Made by a program: the position numbers and the translations under genes. The notes beneath the pieces were generated by a model. That model was not told where the DNA came from, did not search any database, and saw nothing but the letters and a program-made list of their open reading frames with translations. From contig NZ_AYMV01000021.1 in the NCBI RefSeq assembly GCF_000633415.1, positions 38,609 to 102,608 of the forward strand: a stretch of 64,000 nt of DNA, written 5' to 3'. Source of the stretch: Leucobacter sp. PH1c (GTDB lineage Bacteria > Actinomycetota > Actinomycetes > Actinomycetales > Microbacteriaceae). Positions within the stretch are counted from its first letter, which is position 1. Every line of letters starts with the position of its first letter. Below, piece by piece: positions 58,264-64,000 of the stretch.

Positions 58264-59375
58264 TCGACGATCAGCTCCTTCGCTGAGACGGTGAGGCGGT
58301 CGAGCGCCGCGGGATCGAGGGTGACGCCGAGACCGGGGCGGTCGGTGATGTCGACGTAGGGGAGGGGGAAGTGGAGATCGCCGGGCTCGTCGGAGAACGC
58401 GACGGGGCCGGAGAGCTCCGTGGAGACGATGTTCGGGTGGGCGAGCGCGAGGTGGTAGCCCGCCGCCGAGGAGACGCTCGTCTCGAGCATGGAGCCGATC
58501 TGCACGGCGAGGCCGCCGAGTGCGGCCTGCGTGGCGAGGCGCTGGCAGGGCAGGATCCCGCCCGACTTCATGAGCTTGAGGTTGACCATGTCGACGGACT
58601 CGTCGCGGATCAGGCGTGCGAGATCGCCCGTGGTGATGACGGCCTCGTCGGCCATGATCACGGCGCTCGTGTGCGGGCGGAGGCGGCGGAAGCCGTCGAG
58701 GTCGTCCGCGGCGATGGGCTGCTCGATCCAGTCGATGTCGTATGGCTCGATCGCGGCGATCATGCGGCGCGCGGTGGACACGTCCTGCCAGCCCTGGTTC
58801 GCGTCGACGCGGATGCGGATCCCGGGGCCGACGGCCTGACGCACGGCGGCGACGCTCGCGATGTCCTGCGCCGTGTCGGTGCCGAGCTTCATCTTGAGGT
58901 GGGTGAAGCCGTCCGCGATCGCGGTGCGCGCCTGGGCGGCCACCTCCGCGGGCGGGAGGATGCTGAGCACCTTCGCGATCATGGGCTGCTCGGGCTTGCG
59001 GCCGCCGAGCAAGGCGTGGACGGGGAGCCCGGCGTGCTTGCCGAGCAGGTCCCAGCAGGCGATGTCGAGCGCGGCCTTCGCGGCCCCGTTCGCGACGAGC
59101 GCCGTGTTCATGCGCTCGTGGACCTGGTTCAGGTTGCGCGGGTCGGTCTCGCGGAGCGCGGGGAGGAGATGCTGCGTGAGCGCCGCGACGACGGACTCGA
59201 CCGTCTCGCCCGTCACGTGCTCGTCGGGGACCGCCTCGCCGATGCCCTCCAGGCCGGTGTCGGTGCGGAGCGTCACGATGACGCTCGGCATCACGTCGTA
59301 GCGCGCGTAGGAGACGATGAACGGTACCTTCAGCGGTGCCTCGATCACTCGGATGTCGGCGCTGACAATTCTCAT
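58260..59375 (-). CDS. Enolase-superfamily dipeptide epimerase-like enzyme
   Basis: 371 aa mandelate racemase/muconate lactonizing enzyme family protein. The catalytic Lys161-x-Lys163 (HLKMKLG), metal ligands Asp191 (RVDANQGW), Glu218 (WIEQP) and Asp243 (MADEA), and the second base Lys267 (NLKLMKSGG) are intact, the pattern of L-Ala-D/L-Glu epimerase and related dipeptide epimerases. I chose ATG 59375; a GTG 15 bases upstream lies inside the GAGGTGGG site. First gene of a fully overlapped operon. GTGTCG is directly repeated at 59404-59409 and 59415-59420, one helical turn apart, just upstream. Confidence 0.85.
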   Translation of the reverse strand: MRIVSADIRVIEAPLKVPFIVSYARYDVMPSVIVTLRTDTGLEGIGEAVPDEHVTGETVESVVAALTQHLLPALRETDPRNLNQVHERMNTALVANGAAKAALDIACWDLLGKHAGLPVHALLGGRKPEQPMIAKVLSILPPAEVAAQARTAIADGFTHLKMKLGTDTAQDIASVAAVRQAVGPGIRIRVDANQGWQDVSTARRMIAAIEPYDIDWIEQPIAADDLDGFRRLRPHTSAVIMADEAVITTGDLARLIRDESVDMVNLKLMKSGGILPCQRLATQAALGGLAVQIGSMLETSVSSAAGYHLALAHPNIVSTELSGPVAFSDEPGDLHFPLPYVDITDRPGLGVTLDPAALDRLTVSAKELIVE

Positions 59376-59550
59376 ATCGGGAAAACCCACCTCGTCATTG
59401 ATTGTGTCGTTTGAGTGTCGGTAATACGAGAGAGTAGGGGGCCGCGCGCGTCACTGTCAAAGCGAGGGGCACCCCGATCTCGCTGATGCGCTCCAGAGGG
59501 GATCTGGTGCGGGCGAAGAAACACGGGGACGGAGGCGGCGGGGAGCCGCG

Positions 59551-60981
59551 TCACGCGCCCGAGCCGCGGGCGTGGAACGAGGTGCGCGCGGCGCTCGGAT
59601 CCGCGGAGCCCGCATGGGCCCGCTGCTGCCGGGCCGCCGCCTCGAGCGCGGGCTCGAGCCCGTACACGGTGCGCGGGCGCCCGGCATCGAGCGGTTGCTC
59701 CTGCCCCGCCACCACGAGGGCGCCCGCGTCGAGCAGTTTGCGCACGGCGCGCTCGGCGGTGCGCGGCGAAGTCTGGCTCGCAGCGGCCCACTCGGCGGCG
59801 GTGAAGGGGTGGAAATTGCGGCCGCCGAGGAAGGCGAGCAGTCGGGTGACGGATCGCGCCTGCATCCCCGCGCGGGCAGCGAGCTCCACGAGCCACGGCT
59901 CGGTGTGCCGCGCCTCCTCCGCCGGTTCGGACGCGCCCAGGATTCCCTGGATCCGGGCGTCCTCATCGACGAGGAATGCGGCAGTGCCGGGCTCGGCGAT
60001 CGCGCGCCGGAGCGCCTGGAGCGCCCGATCCTCCGCCTCGTAGAGGTGCCGGCCCACGCCGACGCCGAGCGCGATGCCGGGTGGGGTGTCGGTGCCGGTG
60101 CCGGTGTCGTGCGCGTCCCCGCGCTCCCTGGCGAGCGTGCGCCCGAGCTCCGGGAGCCGGGCGTCGAGCTCGCCCCGCGTCGTGTAGAACATGTCGAGCC
60201 CGTCCCGCTGCCAGGCGGCGAGGCGGTGCTGCACGGGCGTCGCGAAGCGCGCGAGTTCCTCCCCGAGCCGCGCGCGCAGCTCGGCGGCGGGGGATCCTGC
60301 CTCCGCCGGCGCCGTCGTGGTGAGCGTGACGACCGCGAGCAGCGCACCCTCGAGCCGCTGCACGGACACACGCTGCTGCGCGGTGCGGATCAGGTCGACG
60401 TCGTGCTGGATCGAGTCGATCATGAACATCGCCGGCCGGCCCGCCGCGACGAGCCGGTCGTACACGGCGTGCACACTCGTGATCGCGAGCCGGGCACCCG
60501 CGCGCTCCGCGCGGTCCTCGTGGAAGCGCACGATCTCGCCCACGTCGACCGGGCGGGAGAAACGCGAGCCGTAGACCCAGCGGTAGTCGGTCACCTGCGC
60601 CGGATCGAGCCGGATCCCCGTGTCGCGCGCGACGGCGGCGGCCACGTCGGGGTTCGGCATGTCGATCGAGATCTCGGGAATCGTGAGGCCTGGCGGGGTC
60701 GTGGTCGCCGCGAGGAGCGAGGCCACGAGCGTGTAGTCGGAGAATCGGCCGACGAGGACTGGCGTATCGCTGTCGAGCTCGCGCGCGCGGTGGTAGTGCG
60801 AGATGGTGCCCGAGAAGCAGACGGCGTCGTTCTCGGCGAGCGCGCGCGAGTACTGCTCGGTCGTGTCGTGCGGGTCGCTGTAGGGGTAGCAGCGCAGCGC
60901 GACGCCGGGCACCTGCGCATCAGCACCCGTGAGGCGGGCCACCGAGTGCGCCGAGCCGATGAATCCAATGCGCACGGTCAC
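59551..60981 (-). CDS. Putative regulator: sensor plus GGDEF-like segment plus winged helix
   Basis: 476 aa, GTG start at 60981 (60975 possible) after CAGGAG-poor sequence. Residues 1-200 look like a Rossmann/periplasmic-binding-like sensor (TVRIGFIGSAHSVARL). Residues about 205-345 contain GIALGVGVGRHLYEAEDRAL, which resembles the degenerate GGDEF/GTP cyclohydrolase III fold. Residues 390-445 read as a winged helix (FTAAEWAAASQTSPRTAERAVRKLLDAGALVV). No exact family name is recognised. It lies 175 bp upstream of the epimerase/transporter/M20 operon in the same direction and is the obvious candidate to control it. Confidence 0.65.
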   Translation of the reverse strand: MTVRIGFIGSAHSVARLTGADAQVPGVALRCYPYSDPHDTTEQYSRALAENDAVCFSGTISHYHRARELDSDTPVLVGRFSDYTLVASLLAATTTPPGLTIPEISIDMPNPDVAAAVARDTGIRLDPAQVTDYRWVYGSRFSRPVDVGEIVRFHEDRAERAGARLAITSVHAVYDRLVAAGRPAMFMIDSIQHDVDLIRTAQQRVSVQRLEGALLAVVTLTTTAPAEAGSPAAELRARLGEELARFATPVQHRLAAWQRDGLDMFYTTRGELDARLPELGRTLARERGDAHDTGTGTDTPPGIALGVGVGRHLYEAEDRALQALRRAIAEPGTAAFLVDEDARIQGILGASEPAEEARHTEPWLVELAARAGMQARSVTRLLAFLGGRNFHPFTAAEWAAASQTSPRTAERAVRKLLDAGALVVAGQEQPLDAGRPRTVYGLEPALEAAARQQRAHAGSADPSAARTSFHARGSGA

Positions 60982-61101
60982 AGGAGTAGCTTGGCACAGG
61001 CCGCCCGCGCTCGGGCTCCGCGTTCGAGTGCGGCGAGCGCTCTGCCCCTCAGGCCTGCGGCCTTTCCGTCTTCCCGGCCAGGTGCGCTCGACCCCTCCCA
61101 C

Positions 61102-61171
61102 TTCTCGGAGAAATCTCAATTCTCGGAGGAAATTCCCGTTCTGGCTCCGATGTTTCGGATTTCTCCGAGAA
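61102..61171. repeat. Intergenic palindromic repeat, copy 6
   Basis: Perfect 14-bp outer arms TTCTCGGAGAAATC (61102-61115) and its complement (61158-61171), with a weaker inner CTCGGAG/CTCCGA pair. The outer arms are identical to copy 2. It lies in the 464-bp gap (60982-61445) between two co-directional regulator genes. Confidence 0.85.
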
Positions 61172-61264
61172 ATGGGGCGCGAAACCGGTGCCGCGTGCTC
61201 GCCGTGTGTCGCTGTACAGCGCCTCTGGGGAATGCTCCCGAGTACCCAGCCCGCGATTTCTGCA

Positions 61265-61324
61265 GGAGAAATCCGAAATCTCGGAGGCCGTCCCGGAGAA
61301 AACTCCGAGATATCGGATTTCTCC
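61265..61324. repeat. Intergenic palindromic repeat, copy 7
   Basis: 22-bp arms (61265-61286 and 61303-61324) with a single mismatch. It follows copy 6 after 93 bp, the only place where two copies are neighbours. The remaining parts of this 464-bp gap show no ORF or other motif that I can support. Confidence 0.87.
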
Positions 61325-61445
61325 GTGAGATTCGAAGGGGCCGTGGGGTTTGAAAGCTCAGAGGGATGTGAAGGGGTCGCGGAGTCCGAGCGCGTTGCGG
61401 GACCGAAGTCTCGGCGGTCGGTGCGGGCGCCCGCACCGCCCGCGA

Positions 61446-62066
61446 TCAGCCCCCGGGGGTCGTGCCCCGCGCCGCGTCTGCGAGGCCCAAGCCGGCGAGC
61501 GTCGCCCGCACCGAGGCCTGCGCCTCCTCCGCTGTGATCTGCCCCGTGAGCCAGCGCCCCGAGAGCCCCTCGACCAGCGCGGTGAGCGCAAGCGCTCTGT
61601 CGGCAGAGCCCGCCGCGGCGTCGCCCGCCGCTGCGGCAGCTCTCGCTGCGTCGCCCGCCGCCGCGGCCACGAGCTCTCGGACATCGCGCTGCCAGTCGGC
61701 GGTGGAGCGGGCCACGGCCGCGGCGCGATCCCGATCGAAGACCGCGGCGGCGCGCAGCTCGTTCCATGCCGTGGAGCCCGCGCGGATCTCCTCCTCCTCG
61801 CCGAACTCCGAGCAGAGCAGGGCCTCGAGCCGCGCGGCGGGGGTGCGCGCGTGCGGCACGGCGTCGGCCCGGCGAGTGGCGCTCGCGGTCACCTCGTCGA
61901 GCGCCGCCTGCAGCAGCCCGTCGCGGTCGCCGAAATGGTAGGGGAGCAGGCCGATCGAGACGCCGGCCTCGCGCGCCACGTCGCTCATACGGAAACCCGC
62001 GAGCCCGTTGCGGGCGATCACCGCCGTGCAGGCGGACAGGATGCGTTCGCGCGCGCCCTCCGACAT
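61446..62066 (-). CDS. TetR-family regulator
   Basis: 206 aa. HTH at residues 4-50 (ARERILSACTAVIARNGLAGFRMSDVAREAGVSIGLLPYHFGDRDGL), BetI-like, and a C-terminal domain with an Ala/Gly/Asp low-complexity stretch (about 140-160). It diverges from the amidase gene; TGAAA-N4-TTTCA at 62227-62240 near the amidase start is the likely operator. A 17-bp GC-rich tandem repeat occupies its immediate upstream region. Confidence 0.85.
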   Translation of the reverse strand: MSEGARERILSACTAVIARNGLAGFRMSDVAREAGVSIGLLPYHFGDRDGLLQAALDEVTASATRRADAVPHARTPAARLEALLCSEFGEEEEIRAGSTAWNELRAAAVFDRDRAAAVARSTADWQRDVRELVAAAAGDAARAAAAAGDAAAGSADRALALTALVEGLSGRWLTGQITAEEAQASVRATLAGLGLADAARGTTPGG

Positions 62067-62087
62067 GTGTTGCTCCTTCCTGGGCTC

Positions 62088-62205
62088 GCGCCCCGCTCGG
62101 CGACTCGCATCGGCGGCGCGCCCCGCTCGGCGGCGCGCCCCGCTCGGCGGCGCGCCCCGCTCGGCGGCGCGACTCGCATCGGCGGCGCGCCCCGCGCGGC
62201 GGGCT
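62088..62205. repeat. 17-bp GC-rich tandem repeat
   Basis: Unit GCGCCCCGCTCGGCGGC, about seven units, two of them with the variant GCGACTCGCATCGGCGGC-like sequence symmetrically near both ends. It fills most of the 207-bp region between divergent tetR and amidase genes. The period is not a multiple of three. No spacer structure as in CRISPR. Confidence 0.85.
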
Positions 62206-62225
62206 TGACACCGCGCCCCGCAGAA

Positions 62226-62241
62226 CTGAAACTGTTTTCAG
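62226..62241. promoter_or_regulatory. Candidate TetR operator before the amidase gene
   Basis: CTGAAACTGTTTTCAG, an almost perfect 16-bp palindrome (TGAAA-N4-TTTCA core), is the only AT-rich symmetric site in the tetR/amidase region and lies 33 bp before the amidase ATG, where it would block transcription. Confidence 0.6.
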
Positions 62242-62273
62242 ACTACCGGATCGGAACAGGAACGAGGAAGTGC

Positions 62274-63974
62274 ATGAGCGACCCGACCGAGAAATTTGAG
62301 CTGATCGAGGCGACGATCGAGGATGTGCTCGGCGCCTTCGCGCGCGGGGAGATCACGAGCGTCTGGCTCACGGAGCGCTACCTCGCCCGCGCCGCGGCCT
62401 ACGATCAGGGCCCCGAGGGGCTCCACGCGATCGTCGTGGCGAACCCGCACGCGCTCGCCGCAGCCGAGGAGTCGGATCGGCGCTGGGCGGCCGGCACCGC
62501 CCGCCCGCTGGAGGGCGTGCCGTTCACGGTGAAGGACTCGTACATGGTCGCGGGCCTCACGGTGGCGTCGGGCTCGCCCGCGTTCGAGCACCTCGTCGCG
62601 CAGTGGGACGCGTTCTCGGTCGAGCAGCTGCTCGAGGCGGGCGCCGTGCTCGTCGGGAAGACGAACATGCCGCCCATGGCCGACGGTGGGATGCAGCGCG
62701 GCGTGTACGGCCGCGCCGAGAGCCCCTACAACCGCGACTACCTCGCGGCCGCGTACGCGTCGGGCTCCTCGAACGGATCGGGCGCCTCGACCGCGGCGAA
62801 CCTTGCCGTGTTCGGCATGGGCGAGGAGACGGTCTCGTCCGGCCGCAGCCCCGCGTCGAACAACGGGCTGTGCGCCTACACGCCGAGCTGGGGCGTGCTC
62901 TCGATCCGCGGCAACTGGCCGCTCTTCCCCGCGCGCGACGTCGTCGTGCCGCACACGCGCACCATGCCGGACATGCTGCGCCTCCTCGACGTGCTCGTGC
63001 AGGACGACGCGAACACTCGCGGCGACTTCTGGCGCGCCCAGAGTGTGGTCGAGCTGCCGAAGCCGAGCGCGCACCGGCCCGAGAGCTACCTCGACGTGGC
63101 CGACCCCGAGGCGCTGCGCGGCAAGCGCTTCGCGGTGCCCGCGATGTACCTCGGCGAGGACCCGAACTTCCCGATCGCGGTGCGGCCGAGCGTGCTCGAG
63201 CGCTTCGCCGAAGCCCGCGCCCGCCTCGAGGCGCTCGGCGCCGAGCTCGTGGTGACGGGCTTCCCGCTCATCGAGCAGTACGAGGGCGACCGGCCCGGCC
63301 AGGAGAACGTCGCGGCGCTCGGCGTGCTCCCGGACGGGTGGATGGACACTGAGTTCTCCGACTTCCTCGCCTTCGGCTGGGACGATTTCCTGCGCGCCAA
63401 CGGCGACCCGGCGATCCCGAACCTCGGCGTCGTCGATCCGGATCAGATCTTCCCGCAGCCCGAGGGCACGCTCCCGGACCGCTACGAGGAGGTCGAGGAC
63501 TACCCGAACCGCTACCGGGCCACGGTCGCGCTCGCGCAGACGCCCGGGGGAGTGCCGGATCCGCGCCAGCGCGCCGACTTCGCGGATGGCCTCCGCGCGC
63601 TCGTGCAGCTGCGCGAGGACCTCTTCGAGCGCTGGCTGCGCGAGGAAGGCTTCGACGGGGTCGTGTTCCCGGCGAACGCCGATGTGGGGCGCGAGGACGC
63701 GGAGCGGGATCCCGCAGCGGCGGACCACGCGTGGTCGAACGGCGTGTTCTTCTCGAACGGCAACTACGCGCTGCGCCACCTGGGGATCCCCACGGTGACG
63801 GTGCCGATGGGGCTGATGTCCGATATCGGGATGCCCATCGGGCTCACCTTCGCGGGCGCCGCGTACTCCGATCCCACGCTGCTCGGCTACGCCGCCGCCT
63901 TCGAGGCGCCGGGTACCATGCGCGTTGCGCCGGCGTCGGCTCCCGCGCTCCCCGAGGATCGCCCCGCGTCCTAG
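62274..63974 (+). CDS. Amidase-signature family hydrolase
   Basis: 566 aa. The Ser-cisSer-Lys triad elements are present: Lys87 in FTVKDS, GSSNGSG (164-170) and SSGRSPASNNG (188-198); the last replaces the more common GSIRGPAS. The first 60 residues (LIEATIEDVLGAFARGEIT) are the usual N-terminal arm. Length and the C-terminal NYALRHLGIPTVTVPMG match the larger amidases that act on aryl or aliphatic amides. GAACGAGGAA precedes ATG 62274. Regulated probably by the divergent TetR protein. No tRNA-dependent GatB or GatC neighbours, so it is not GatA. Confidence 0.88.
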   Translation: MSDPTEKFELIEATIEDVLGAFARGEITSVWLTERYLARAAAYDQGPEGLHAIVVANPHALAAAEESDRRWAAGTARPLEGVPFTVKDSYMVAGLTVASGSPAFEHLVAQWDAFSVEQLLEAGAVLVGKTNMPPMADGGMQRGVYGRAESPYNRDYLAAAYASGSSNGSGASTAANLAVFGMGEETVSSGRSPASNNGLCAYTPSWGVLSIRGNWPLFPARDVVVPHTRTMPDMLRLLDVLVQDDANTRGDFWRAQSVVELPKPSAHRPESYLDVADPEALRGKRFAVPAMYLGEDPNFPIAVRPSVLERFAEARARLEALGAELVVTGFPLIEQYEGDRPGQENVAALGVLPDGWMDTEFSDFLAFGWDDFLRANGDPAIPNLGVVDPDQIFPQPEGTLPDRYEEVEDYPNRYRATVALAQTPGGVPDPRQRADFADGLRALVQLREDLFERWLREEGFDGVVFPANADVGREDAERDPAAADHAWSNGVFFSNGNYALRHLGIPTVTVPMGLMSDIGMPIGLTFAGAAYSDPTLLGYAAAFEAPGTMRVAPASAPALPEDRPAS

Positions 63975-64000
63975 CGGGGAACGACGCAGGGGCGGGATCC

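Noticed and set aside
62274..63974. GatA subunit of the tRNA amidotransferase
   Set aside because: Length, lack of gatC/gatB neighbours and the altered SSGRSPAS motif fit a catabolic amidase better.
1..64000. Prophage, integrated plasmid or genomic island
   Set aside because: No integrase, transposase, tRNA attachment duplicate or composition shift was seen; the AT-richer spots (3830-3870, 24010-24190, 37090-37115) are short promoter regions.

Overview
The window is very GC-rich (about 70%), compactly packed, and reads as chromosomal DNA of a high-GC actinobacterium. The metG-tatD-rsmA-ispE order, the LAXTG-type cell-wall sorting signal, GTG starts, and several genes that begin 6-7 bases after a TANNNT -10 box (leaderless transcripts) fit Microbacteriaceae; a Leucobacter-like organism is my guess, not something the sequence proves. 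I found no tRNA, rRNA, CRISPR array, transposase or phage gene.

Layout. 0-5 kb: YaaA-like protein, PP2C phosphatase, then an ABC-2 exporter divergent from a TetR regulator across a twin operator. 5-12.7 kb: gabT, OsmC, the housekeeping run metG/tatD/rsmA/ispE, a FrnE-type DsbA protein and a tiny peptide ending in paired cysteines. 12.8-23 kb: a Tat-exported phosphoesterase overlapping a membrane-anchored lipase, an ABC-F protein, a fatty-acid desaturase and a large wall-anchored metallophosphoesterase. 23-32 kb: pdxS, then an operon of three CorA-family proteins, none with the canonical GMN motif, interleaved with two small single-span membrane proteins; next to it an ABC transporter (double permease plus ATPase with a PF09821-like tail) divergent from an ArsR regulator with an alpha5-type metal site. 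The palindrome in front of the CorA operon shares 11 of 12 bases with the one between the ABC genes and arsR, so the block looks like one metal-responsive regulon. This is my best candidate for an undescribed system.

31.8-38 kb: a LysR-controlled catabolic operon (thiolase, M20 hydrolase, CoA-transferase A/B, MHS transporter). 38-45.6 kb: GntR with an aminotransferase and a phosphotriesterase-like hydrolase; an FMN alpha-hydroxyacid dehydrogenase with a FadR/LldR-type GntR and a textbook operator; TetR with an acyl-CoA dehydrogenase. 45.6-55.5 kb: basic amino acid and polyamine-type genes (PucR regulator, ureohydrolase with an altered metal motif, MHS transporter, two paralogous amino acid permeases, a PLP decarboxylase, LysR). 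55.7-61 kb: a tightly overlapped enolase-superfamily epimerase / YfcC transporter / M20 hydrolase operon with an unusual regulator, probably for dipeptide use. 61.4-64 kb: TetR divergent from an amidase.

Overlying this is a family of seven intergenic palindromes of about 60-71 bp (1878, 4889, 10613, 51313, 55510, 61102, 61265) built on GGAGAAATC/GATTTCTCC arms. The arms show paired substitutions that keep the hairpin. No gene in the window explains them.
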